From the NCBI GenBank assembly GCA_016933535.1, contig JAFGAS010000025.1, forward strand, positions 1 to 64,000: a stretch of 64,000 nt of DNA, in the 5' to 3' direction. Every line of letters starts with the position of its first letter. Position 1 is the first letter of the stretch. The translations under genes and the position numbers were made by a program. Source of the DNA: Candidatus Zymogenaceae bacterium (lineage in GTDB: Bacteria; Desulfobacterota; Zymogenia; Zymogenales; Zymogenaceae). Below are positions 36,931-44,244 of the stretch, one piece after another. The notes beneath the pieces were generated by a model. It was given only the letters and a program-made list of their open reading frames with translations. It was not told where the DNA came from and ran no database searches.

Positions 36931-37515
36931 AATACAATACCCTCCCTACCATAAAAGGCATTTTATGCAATACCAAAAAAAGGATCGCGCCCCCGCACAA
37001 CAAACACGGGGCGGTAACTCAGACAAACGGCCTACGGTCAGACAGGGCGAGCGGGGAAAAGGAGCGCAACGGGCAACGAGAGTCCTGATATTCTTCAGTG
37101 GCAGCCGAGCATAAGGCGCGATTTGATAGAAACGAGCCGGAATAGTAAATTCCTTAACACAGAAATACGTATCATGTCAATAGTTAAAATTTAGCCAATA
37201 TAAATACACGTGTAAGATACACGTGTAATGTGCGGCGGCCCGCAAGCCGCCCACGGATTTACGATGGCACTTCACCGGTTATCGTGAGGGAGTGTCTTGC
37301 CAAAGCCGCGAGCCTCAAAAGGAGGCGTGGCGGGACCGGAGCAACCCCCCGACTGTCACCGGAAGCGCAACTGAGCCGTCCGTCTTTCTTCCATAGTTAG
37401 GGTATTGCCGCGGCCGTCTGCGACAGCCCCACAATGACGGTGGAATCAATTTCCCTCCCCCATCGGGGCTCCCTAAGGACCTGACTTTCTGGGGCTCCGA
37501 TGCCTGTCGCTCCCG
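36931..37515. repeat. Non-coding region with direct repeat copy and palindromic repeats
   Basis: 37264-37363 is the second copy of the 100-base direct repeat. 37203-37228 contains the 11-mer ATACACGTGTA twice. 37407-37441 is a variant of the CGGCCGTCTGCGAC palindromic repeat also seen at 35.5 kb. No gene seen. Confidence 0.7.
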
Positions 37516-38047
37516 TCACTTGCACGGCTCGTCGAGCCGCTTTTCGATATCCTCGACGAGCTCCTCGAGGTATTTTTTCTGCACGTCGTAGGCATGCTGC
37601 TCCCACTTGACCGCGAGCCTCCCGAGGACGAGGGGAGGGACTCCGGGCGAGCGGGCGATTTCATCGACGGCGGTCTGGAGGGACTTCGTTCCGTCCGAGT
37701 CGATGTTGAAGAAGAGGTCGACGCCCACGACCGCTGGGCGCAGCGCGGTATCGGCGTCGATGGTGATCGTCTCAAGAAGGTCGCCCATTTCCCTGCGAGG
37801 GGTCACGGGGACGACGACCGGTTCCGAATATCCCCACTCGGCCATCGTCACGTCGTCGATACCGATGACAACGACGGTGAACTCCTGAGGGAGCGGGTGG
37901 TTCTTCAGCCTGAGGGAAAGGTCGAGCCACCAATTTTCGTAATGCCGAATGATCCCGAAGTGGTTGACGAGCGACATGAGGATTGTGATAATGATGGCGA
38001 GAAGGTATTTCTTTAAGAACTCGGGCCATTGGATGGTGATTCTGGTG
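37516..38047 (-). pseudogene. CHASE2-like sensor domain fragment
   Basis: On the minus strand the frame is open from 38047. It reads a membrane segment (WPEFLKKYLLAIIITILMSL) and then CHASE2-like sequence: WLDLSLRLKNHPLP, VVVIGIDDVTMAEWG, ALRPAVVGVDLFF, ending RLDEPCK. CHASE2 proteins normally continue to a second membrane region and a kinase, cyclase or GGDEF output, all missing here. The N-terminal side is cut exactly at the inverted repeat starting at 38048, and the C-terminal side ends in repeats. I read it as a truncated gene. An ATG at 37977 could still start a 153-residue product. Confidence 0.7.
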
Positions 38048-38174
38048 TGAGCTGACCCCCAAAAACGAGTCCATGTTTGGAGTTAGACTTGGGAAACAAA
38101 CAAGGGTTGTTTTAGATTTACAATGAACCTTATTGTTTTAGGGCTGATCTCCTCAATGTATCCTTTTTGAGTGT

Positions 38175-38233
38175 ATCCTGTCCCCGCTACCAGCATACTC
38201 AAGGGCTTACGCGAATGCGTAAGCCCTTTTTTT
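38175..38233 (+). repeat. tRNA-fMet 3'-end copy R1 with terminator
   Basis: ATCCTGTCCCCGCTACCAG matches the tRNA T-arm/acceptor 3' strand at 18 of 19 bases. The hairpin AAGGGCTTACGC/GCGTAAGCCCTT (38201-38228, loop GAAT) is perfect, with a T7 tract. Relative to the tRNA terminator the fifth pair changes from A-T to G-C on both sides. Confidence 0.9.
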
Positions 38234-38238
38234 GTATT

Positions 38239-38462
38239 TGTCCTATAGCTCTAGGTTCAAAATTAGTACTATTTCGACTTAAGTAAGTGAAGCTCTTGAC
38301 AGTGAAGCGGCGGCGGGAGCATAACACCATCAGGCCGCATAGTTCTCTCGGTTACAACCCACCGGCCCCCGAAGCCATACTCCCGTGGCCTTTGAAAGTT
38401 CGACATGAAACCTATGTTTATGAAATAACGTAAACAGTGGTATCGTTAATGGGGGCAGGTCA
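38239..38462. repeat. Conserved noncoding module M1
   Basis: 224 bases related along the whole length to M0 (35213-35430), with identical blocks GAGCATAACACCATCAGG and GTGGTATCGTTAATGGGGGC. The promoter-like pair is kept (TTGACA 38296-38301, 18 bases, CATAAC 38320-38325). Confidence 0.8.
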
Positions 38463-38498
38463 ACTTTTAGCATGGACTCGTTTTTGGGGGGCAGGTCA

Positions 38499-38540
38499 CC
38501 CGAGGAGATCGCGGCCGAACTCAGGGGCTATTTTGAATAA
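38499..38540 (+). pseudogene. Orphan C-terminal tail of a coding sequence
   Basis: Directly after the right inverted end, the plus strand reads PEEIAAELRGYFE then stop. It has the look of the helical end of a protein and no start. It may be the remnant of a gene destroyed by the element insertion or an accompanying deletion. Short, so uncertain. Confidence 0.35.
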
Positions 38541-38567
38541 AGGATTACCCTGAATACGTACGAAATG

Positions 38568-38596
38568 AACAAGGGCGGTCTATGACCGCCCTTGTT
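38568..38596. terminator. Hairpin terminator after the outer-membrane protein gene
   Basis: AACAAGGGCGGTC (38568-38580), loop TAT, and its exact complement (38584-38596): 13-bp stem about 26 bases past the end of the minus-strand gene. Confidence 0.75.
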
Positions 38597-38621
38597 GCGC
38601 ACGAAGTTCGAGCGATATGGT

Positions 38622-39485
38622 CTAGTTTTTCGTCATCGGCTCGAGCTTGGGTTCGATGACCGGCGCGGGCTCGGGTGCAGGAGCGGGAGCCGGCTTCGGG
38701 CAGATATCGAACATATAGCCGATGCCGCCCTCGATGCCCCAGCCGTCGCTTCCGCTGAAGTTCGTGCGGCCCTCGAAGTTCAGGTAGAGCCTGTCGGTCA
38801 CCTGGTGGTCGAGGCCGACGAACATGTAGACCGGGTCGTCCAGGTGGAAGCTCGCATCAAACGCAAAGGCGGGGTTAGCCTTGTCGACCCAGTCGGAGCT
38901 GGCCCTCAGCCAAGTATAGTCCACGCCGATATAGGGGGTCAGTCCGGTGTCGCCGATGTGCCAGCCGACGTGAAGCTCGGGGGTCAGACGATAAATGTCC
39001 ATATAGACGTCATATGATGCAACCCGAACACCCGCGGCATTATATTGATCGATTTCGAAGTCGCGTGAGAACGAATGGGTAAAGAGGGCTCCGCCGCCGA
39101 CGTAAAGCCCGTTGTCCGCCCGGAAGAACGTCGCCTTGACGCCGAGGCCCCACATAAACATCGGCGCCCAGCCGTCGGATTCAAACCTAGCCCCGAGACG
39201 ATGACTATCCATCGCGAGGCTTTGTCCGCCGACAAGCCCGACGAGCTCGACGTTCTCGAGGACACCCCAGTTGACCTGCAGGTAGTAGCTATGGGTATTG
39301 ACGTCCCAATCCCTGTAACCAGCCAAGATGTATTCGACTGAATCCCAGTCGGAAGCGGAGTACCCGTAGCGGAGCTGGGGCAAGAGCTTGCCGCCGCCAA
39401 CTGTGTCGCTCCCTTCGCCGGCGAAGGTTGATAGTGTGAAGACCAGAACGAGCGAAAGTGCCAAAAGGAGTGATCTTTTAACCAT
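38622..39485 (-). CDS. Outer-membrane beta-barrel protein
   Basis: A 287-residue protein with a signal peptide (about 1-22, LLALSLVLVFTLSTFAG) and alternating aromatic strands: LRYGYSASDWDSVEYILAGY, SYYLQVNWGVLENVELVG, MFMWGLGVKATFF, GLYVGGGALFTHSF, ELHVGWHIGDTGLTPYIGVD, WGIEGGIGYMFDI, ending in a barrel strand and a Pro-rich tail (PAPAPAPEPAPVIEP). Resembles OmpA/opacity-type barrels. The C-terminal Pro extension is unusual for a barrel that normally ends in Phe. Cargo of array unit 2, transcribed against the array. Confidence 0.82.
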   Translation of the reverse strand: MVKRSLLLALSLVLVFTLSTFAGEGSDTVGGGKLLPQLRYGYSASDWDSVEYILAGYRDWDVNTHSYYLQVNWGVLENVELVGLVGGQSLAMDSHRLGARFESDGWAPMFMWGLGVKATFFRADNGLYVGGGALFTHSFSRDFEIDQYNAAGVRVASYDVYMDIYRLTPELHVGWHIGDTGLTPYIGVDYTWLRASSDWVDKANPAFAFDASFHLDDPVYMFVGLDHQVTDRLYLNFEGRTNFSGSDGWGIEGGIGYMFDICPKPAPAPAPEPAPVIEPKLEPMTKN

Positions 39486-39759
39486 TCGTATTCCTCCACT
39501 AATCAGTAAAAAGTTAGCTAATCTTATCCTAATAAATATTTTTATGTCAAGAAAATATTAAACATCCCTAATATTTGTAACACGTGCGCATTGCCCTTGC
39601 CTTCGGTACGCTTGTATCCGCGCATTGACCTGCCTCCGACAAGGAGTCCATATTTAGGAATTGCCTGGACACCATACCGGGGTCATTTTAACTTGATACT
39701 GAATCTCACCGGCTCCGGGGTCAGCTCCTCGATGAGTTTTCCTTTTTGCGGGTAGCGTG
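39486..39759. repeat. Region before R2 with a degenerate inverted-end sequence
   Basis: No gene seen. From 39626 the sequence TGACCTGCCTCCGACAAGGA-GTCCAT aligns with the left end of the element at 38048. It lies 134 bases before the tRNA copy R2, against 133 bases for R1. The 60 bases before R2 (GGGGTCAGCTCCTCGATGAG onward) also resemble those before R1. Confidence 0.65.
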
Positions 39760-39811
39760 TCCCCGCTACCAGAATAATCAAGGACTTACGTGAAAACGTG
39801 AGTCCTTTTTT
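39760..39811 (+). repeat. tRNA-fMet 3'-end copy R2 with terminator
   Basis: TCCCCGCTACCAGAATAATC is identical to the tRNA end plus its downstream bases. Hairpin AAGGACTTACG (39780-39790) with CGTGAGTCCTT (39797-39807), then Ts. This is the copy closest to the genuine tRNA-fMet terminus. Confidence 0.93.
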
Positions 39812-39862
39812 ATTCTGAGCGTACCGGTCTGTAGGAATCACTTGTTCTATCGCGTGTACCTA

Positions 39863-39892
39863 TTGACTGATATGCGGCTGAGCGTGTACAAT
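39863..39892 (+). promoter_or_regulatory. Promoter upstream of the oxidoreductase cargo
   Basis: TTGACT (39863-39868), 18 bases, TACAAT (39887-39892). Spacer letters (GCGGCTGAG) resemble those of the promoter-like pair in M0 (GTGGCTGAG), so this is probably the surviving part of the same module. It points at the cargo gene at 40048. Confidence 0.6.
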
Positions 39893-40047
39893 AAAGACCG
39901 CCCAAAAAATCGGCGGCGGCGCGAATCGGCGGTCCGCGGCGGTCTTTTGATAGTTACCGTCGGCGCGCTGCACAGGCGGATCGGGGCGCAGTCCCGAAAC
40001 GCTGGATCGTTATCAACAGGAGAGTCTTCAGGAGGTGAAATACAGAA

Positions 40048-41223
40048 ATGGACGCTAACCGTACATTACGGGTCGGTATTGTCGGCCTGGGGCTGGCGGC
40101 CAGGGCGCATCTGGCGGGATGCCTCACCCATTCAAGCGCAGAAGTGGCGGCGATTTGCGATTCCGATCCTCAGACCGTCCGGAAATTTGCGAACGAAACC
40201 AATATCACCAAGACGTTCACTTCCTATGAAGAAATGCTCAAGGAAGACCTGGACATCGTGGACCTGTGCACCCCCACCTACCTTCACAGCCCGATGACGA
40301 AGCAGGCCGCCGAATCCGGCAAACACGTCCATTGCGAAAAGCCGTTCTGCCGCAGCATTGCGGAGGGGCAACCGGCCATAGATGCGGTGAAAAAAGCGGG
40401 GGTTAAGCTGCTGGTGGGAGAGACATATGTGTTCACCTCCTCGCATATCAAGGCGCGGGAACTAATCGAGGCGGGCGAGATCGGCCGCCCCCTGCAGATA
40501 CGCCAGCGTTTCGGAAAATGGAACCTGAGAAAAGAGCTCGCCGCGCAGGCCGCCGAGATGGCCCCGATGTGGCGGGTCGATCCGGTCAAATCGGGCGGCG
40601 GACCGTTCCCCTGGCTCTTCGACCATGCCGTCCATCTGTTCGCGGCCGCGAAATATCTGATGCAGGATATCCCCGTCCACGAAGTGTATGCGGTTACATC
40701 CACCACCAGCGTATCCAGCCGGCGCCCGTTGGACTGGACCGTGTACCAAATCCCCGACACGGATATTCCCATTATCACCTGGAAATACGCGGACAGCGAC
40801 CGCCAGGGACTGTGGGCGCGCGCCGAAACGCTCAACGGAAAATACGATTACATGACCGGCTTTTCCAGCCTGATCCTCGGTGAGCGGGGCGCGATAGAAG
40901 TGCTGGGGGAGGGCGGCGCCAATCTGTGGTGGGAAGGAAAACAGCAGCACATCATGCTTTTCCGGGAGGGAAAGGAACCGCTGGGGTTGTGCCTGGACGA
41001 AGGAAGCGACGCCGTTTGGGAATCGGGTATCAACTATTATCCCAGAGGCCACATGAACCAGGTGCACCACCTGATTGAGAGCATCCTGCACGATACGCCG
41101 ACACGGTACGGCGGGCAGGACGGGATGGAGGCGGTCAGGTGCACGCTGGCGACCATCCGTTCCGCGAAGGAAGGGCGGCCGGTTACGGTAGAGGAGATAT
41201 CGCCGGAATATACGGCCTATTGA
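40048..41223 (+). CDS. Gfo/Idh/MocA family oxidoreductase
   Basis: A 391-residue NAD(P)-dependent sugar-type dehydrogenase. Rossmann start LRVGIVGLGLAARAHLAGCL, IVDLCTPTYLHSPMTKQAAE, the GKHVHCEKPFCRSIAEG motif with the conserved EKP lysine, and a C-terminal sheet domain with DHAVHLFAAAKYL. The typical role is oxidation or epimerisation of a sugar or cyclitol; substrate not deducible. AGGAGGTG precedes the start. It is the only cargo of array unit 3, between R2 and R3. Confidence 0.92.
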   Translation: MDANRTLRVGIVGLGLAARAHLAGCLTHSSAEVAAICDSDPQTVRKFANETNITKTFTSYEEMLKEDLDIVDLCTPTYLHSPMTKQAAESGKHVHCEKPFCRSIAEGQPAIDAVKKAGVKLLVGETYVFTSSHIKARELIEAGEIGRPLQIRQRFGKWNLRKELAAQAAEMAPMWRVDPVKSGGGPFPWLFDHAVHLFAAAKYLMQDIPVHEVYAVTSTTSVSSRRPLDWTVYQIPDTDIPIITWKYADSDRQGLWARAETLNGKYDYMTGFSSLILGERGAIEVLGEGGANLWWEGKQQHIMLFREGKEPLGLCLDEGSDAVWESGINYYPRGHMNQVHHLIESILHDTPTRYGGQDGMEAVRCTLATIRSAKEGRPVTVEEISPEYTAY

Positions 41224-41290
41224 TTATCTCATATTGTAGAGATTCACAACAGGTACGATCGGGGCAGGGGGGCATCAGGATTGGATTATC

Positions 41291-41342
41291 TCCCCGCCGC
41301 CGGCATCATCAAGGACCTGCGGATTAACGTGGGTCCTTTTTT
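41291..41342 (+). repeat. tRNA-fMet 3'-end copy R3 with terminator
   Basis: TCCCCGCCGCCGGCATCATC is a degenerate tRNA end. Hairpin AAGGACCTGCG (41311-41321) with CGTGGGTCCTT (41328-41338) keeps all 11 pairs, two as G-U, followed by a T-tract. Confidence 0.85.
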
Positions 41343-41347
41343 ATTGA

Positions 41348-41428
41348 TGACCTATGGAAATATGTATGGTAACGTGACCGAAAAGAGAAAAAACAGGACA
41401 TACCGGTATCGTTACGGTGAGCAGGTCA
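41348..41428. repeat. Shortened noncoding module M3
   Basis: 81 bases with the same termini as M0 (TGACCTAT at the start, GCAGGTCA at the end) and the ending GGTATCGTTACGGTGAGCAG; the middle is deleted. It ends three bases before the glycosyltransferase start codon, so the module itself serves as the gene's upstream region. Confidence 0.7.
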
Positions 41429-41431
41429 ATT

Positions 41432-42394
41432 ATGAATATCCTGGTGACCACCGATAAAAACTACCTACCGCACGCGCACGTCATGCTTGTATCACTCCTT
41501 GAGAATAACAAAGAAACCCCAATACACCTGTTTTACATCCATTGCGACTTGGACGATGGATCAATAGCCACGTTTAGAAATGCCTTCCTGGGGACGAATC
41601 TTACTGTGTCATTTATACAGATAGACAGGAAGGAATTACCCGCACTGGATACAAAAGGCTATATTACCCCCGAAACGTATCTCAAGATATTCAGTCCCAA
41701 TTTACTCCCGAGAACAGTAGAGAGAATCCTCTATCTCGATCCGGATATTGTTGTCAGGAAGGGCCTTGGTGAATTATACAAAACAGACCTGGGTGAGTGT
41801 CTTCTCGGGGCCGTGGAAGAATACCATCTCAGGACGTACGGCAACACCGTTCTGAAGATACCGGAGCAGTATAAGTATTTTAACTGTGGGGTGATACTGA
41901 TCCATGTTGAGGAGTTCCGCAGAAATAAGATATCGGGAAAATTACTGAGTTTTTTACAGAAGACGAATACGCCGTTGACCCACAATGAACAGGACGTATT
42001 TAATGCAGTCCTCTATGATAAATGTCTTTATCTTCATCCGAAGTGGAACGTTCATACAAGGATTCTTCAAGAATACAAGTATATCTCCATTGCAAACAGC
42101 CAAGAGATGCGCGAAGCCGGCAGCGATCCGGCAATCGTTCATTTTACGAGCGTTCCGAAACCGTGGGATTATTGCTGTACAAACCCGTTTCAAAAGGAAT
42201 ACCGGTACTATCTCAACAAGACTCCGTACCGGGAAGCCAAACCGAAGGGCCGTTCGTACCCGAATATGATTAGAAAACTGCTATTGAAAACGATTATCTA
42301 CAGGATTCCGAGAAGGATTAAGGATCTATTCCCTTTACGTTTTAGAGCTCAGGTTATGGACATGCTGCTGCGTTTTGACGGTGAGGTAACCTGA
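41432..42394 (+). CDS. GT8 family glycosyltransferase
   Basis: 320 residues from ATG at 41432 (GTGAGCAGG upstream). GT-A fold, family 8 layout: MNILVTTDKNYLPHAHVMLV, the metal-binding DxD in ILYLDPDIVVRKGL, YFNCGVILIH, LTHNEQDVFNAVL and IVHFTSVPKPWDY. These retaining enzymes add glucose or galactose to lipopolysaccharide or protein. The gene is richer in A+T than the housekeeping genes and uses AGA/AUA codons, suggesting transfer. Cargo of array unit 4. Confidence 0.9.
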   Translation: MNILVTTDKNYLPHAHVMLVSLLENNKETPIHLFYIHCDLDDGSIATFRNAFLGTNLTVSFIQIDRKELPALDTKGYITPETYLKIFSPNLLPRTVERILYLDPDIVVRKGLGELYKTDLGECLLGAVEEYHLRTYGNTVLKIPEQYKYFNCGVILIHVEEFRRNKISGKLLSFLQKTNTPLTHNEQDVFNAVLYDKCLYLHPKWNVHTRILQEYKYISIANSQEMREAGSDPAIVHFTSVPKPWDYCCTNPFQKEYRYYLNKTPYREAKPKGRSYPNMIRKLLLKTIIYRIPRRIKDLFPLRFRAQVMDMLLRFDGEVT

Positions 42395-42555
42395 ATTGCG
42401 GAAATGAAGGCAGGGGTGTTGCTTTTTTCGGTTGAACGGCCGGGGAAGGGAAGTAACATCCTAAACAGCACGAAGGCTTCCACAGGTAAACGGGGCAGGG
42501 GCCGCATTGTTGAGGAGCGCGGCCCGACACAGATGACCAATGAAGGCTTGATCCT
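42395..42555. other. Region before R4
   Basis: No gene seen. The stretch AACGGGGCAGGGGCCGCATT ahead of R4 resembles the stretch ahead of R5 (TCGGGCAGGGGCGGTCTCC) and R3 (TCGGGGCAGGGGGGCATC), so a short element end precedes each tRNA copy. Confidence 0.5.
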
Positions 42556-42605
42556 TCCCCGCTACCGGCGTCATCAAGGACCTACGGATCAGCGTAGGTC
42601 CTTTT
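42556..42605 (+). repeat. tRNA-fMet 3'-end copy R4 with terminator
   Basis: TCCCCGCTACCGGCGTCATC, then a perfect hairpin AAGGACCTACG (42576-42586)/CGTAGGTCCTT (42593-42603). TTA-TGA of the tRNA terminator is replaced by CTA-TAG on both strands. Confidence 0.9.
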
Positions 42606-42716
42606 ATTGGTAACCGGGCAGACCGCGTGTGATAGTGTAACGGACACGAGGATACATGAGGGCCGGGTATCGCTGGAAGGTATCACAGGACGCAAAAATC
42701 GGACCACGAAGGCACA

Positions 42717-43739
42717 ATGAAAGAAGTAGCCCCGGGAATATTCCGCGTCACCGAAAAGGGAATCGCCGGCGCCATGACGCCGCCGGTAAACCTGTACGTG
42801 CTTGCCGGCGACGACGGCGTAATCTTTGACGCCGGATATGGAAACAGGCATTCGGTCAACAGCCTGGTCGGCGAAGTCAGAAAGATCGAGGCGCTCTGCC
42901 GATCGCGCGGCAGTCCGTGCACGATCACCCGGATACTGCCGAGCCATGCCCATCCGGACCACGTATCAGGTTTAAAGAGAATACGGCGTTCGCTCGGCCT
43001 CTCTATCGTGCTTACACGGAAAATGGCCGCCTACCTGTCGTCACGGGAATCATACAGAAAGGTGCTCTGGGGGGATAGATCGGACCATCGGTATTTTTCA
43101 AACTCGAATCTCGAATGGTATGCGACCCGTACGCTGAACCGCATGTACCGTATTTTATTCCAGTTTCTATTCCACACTGACGCCATATCTGATCCCGATA
43201 TCATTATTAACGACAGGTCCCTCATGGAGATCAACGGCGAACAATGGGAGATATTCCCGTCGCCCGGGCATTCCGATGACCACATCTCCCTCTATAACAG
43301 CGAACGGGGGATCCTCCTTGCCGGAGACAACGTATTGAGGAGAATTACCACATGGCTGGGCCCCCCGCACTCAAACCTCGAGGAATACATCGAGTCAGTC
43401 CAATACATGCGTGACCTGCCGAACCTCACGCTGATCCTCAGTGCGCACGGCGGTCTGATCACGAATCCGAGAGAAAGGCTCAGGGAGATACTCCGGTGGA
43501 GGGAACGCAGGACACGGGAGGTGTGCGAGATCGTCAAGAGGAGCGGGGCAAACGGCGTGACCGTCAGGACCATCGTCGGCAGGCTATACGGGAATGAAAG
43601 CCGGTCCAAACAGAGAATGGCATCGGGATGGGTAAAGGTAACGCTCAAGCACCTGGAAGACACGAATAAGGTCGTACGAAAGGTGCACGGGAAAAGGGGC
43701 AATTCCATCGTCTTTGTCAGTGAGCAACACTCGATGTGA
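42717..43739 (+). CDS. Metallo-beta-lactamase-fold hydrolase with C-terminal winged-helix-like region
   Basis: A 340-residue protein. The MBL metal motif is SHAHPDHVSG (HxHxDH), with further ligands in FPSPGHSDDHISL and GDN, and a late His in LSAHGGL. After the MBL domain (about 1-255) a basic helical region RLREILRWRERRTREVCEIV-..-NGVTVRTIVGRLYG resembles the C-terminal domain of LACTB2-like hydrolases. Possible substrates are thioesters or nucleic acids; not deducible. Cargo of array unit 5, starting about 110 bp after R4 with a weak ribosome site. Confidence 0.87.
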   Translation: MKEVAPGIFRVTEKGIAGAMTPPVNLYVLAGDDGVIFDAGYGNRHSVNSLVGEVRKIEALCRSRGSPCTITRILPSHAHPDHVSGLKRIRRSLGLSIVLTRKMAAYLSSRESYRKVLWGDRSDHRYFSNSNLEWYATRTLNRMYRILFQFLFHTDAISDPDIIINDRSLMEINGEQWEIFPSPGHSDDHISLYNSERGILLAGDNVLRRITTWLGPPHSNLEEYIESVQYMRDLPNLTLILSAHGGLITNPRERLREILRWRERRTREVCEIVKRSGANGVTVRTIVGRLYGNESRSKQRMASGWVKVTLKHLEDTNKVVRKVHGKRGNSIVFVSEQHSM

Positions 43740-43910
43740 AGAAGGCTTGCCCCCGACCGTATTTGATAAAGCTGCCGTCCAACACGCCCGGCCCCGAAGG
43801 AGACTCGCGTTTGATATCGGATCCCGGCGCGGCACACGGGGTAATTAGAGACTATAAACTGGTTTCAATCGGGCAGGGGCGGTCTCCTTGAAGAGTTTGC
43901 CGGCAGCCTC
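43740..43910. other. Region before R5
   Basis: No gene seen. Contains the pre-copy phrase TCGGGCAGGGGCGGTCTCCT followed by TGAAGAGTTTGCC, similar to the phrase before R2. Confidence 0.5.
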
Positions 43911-43963
43911 TTCCCGCTACCAGCATCATCAAGGACCTACGCTAAGGCGTAGGTCCTTTTTTT
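43911..43963 (+). repeat. tRNA-fMet 3'-end copy R5 with terminator
   Basis: TTCCCGCTACCAGCATCATC, then the perfect 12-bp hairpin AAGGACCTACGC (43931-43942)/GCGTAGGTCCTT (43947-43958), loop TAAG, and T7. Confidence 0.92.
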
Positions 43964-43968
43964 GTTTT

Positions 43969-44240
43969 TGACCTATCAGAGGGATGTATGATAACGTGGC
44001 AGAAAAGAGAATAAATCGAAGCGTAGAGTTTCATATTGAGGTAGTCGTAAGGATTTTACTCCGTTGGTAGAAGCTCAGGTACTGACGGGGAAATGGTGCA
44101 GAGAGATAAAATGGCTTGCCGCGTAGTTTGCCCTGCTCACACCCGCTGTCTCCCGAGACTATACTTTCCCAATCTTCACAAGGGGCTACGAAACATGCGC
44201 CAATCGGCTAACTTAAACATTGCTACGGTTACGGGCTAAA
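43969..44240. repeat. Diverged noncoding module M5
   Basis: Begins TGACCTAT as M0 and M3. Core blocks align with M0/M1: CGCGTAGTTTGCCC against CGCATAGCTCCCC, GTCTCCCGAGACTATACTT against GGCTCCCGAATCCATACTT. A promoter-like CTGACG-17-GATAAA pair sits where M0 has TTGACA-CATAAC. Ends just before the GT2 start. Confidence 0.65.
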
Positions 44241-44244
44241 GCTA

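Larger units (their letters stand above)
38048..38498. mobile_element. 451-bp miniature element with 28-bp inverted ends, carrying a tRNA-fMet 3' end
   Basis: Left end 38048-38075 and right end 38471-38498 are inverted repeats matching at 26 of 28 bases, starting TGAGCTGACCCCC and, on the other strand, TGACCTGCCCCCC. The TGACCTGCCCC style resembles ends of IS3/IS481-group insertion sequences, from memory. Inside lie the R1 tRNA end, its terminator and module M1. No transposase frame and no clear target duplication. Both flanks are broken coding sequences. Confidence 0.65.
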
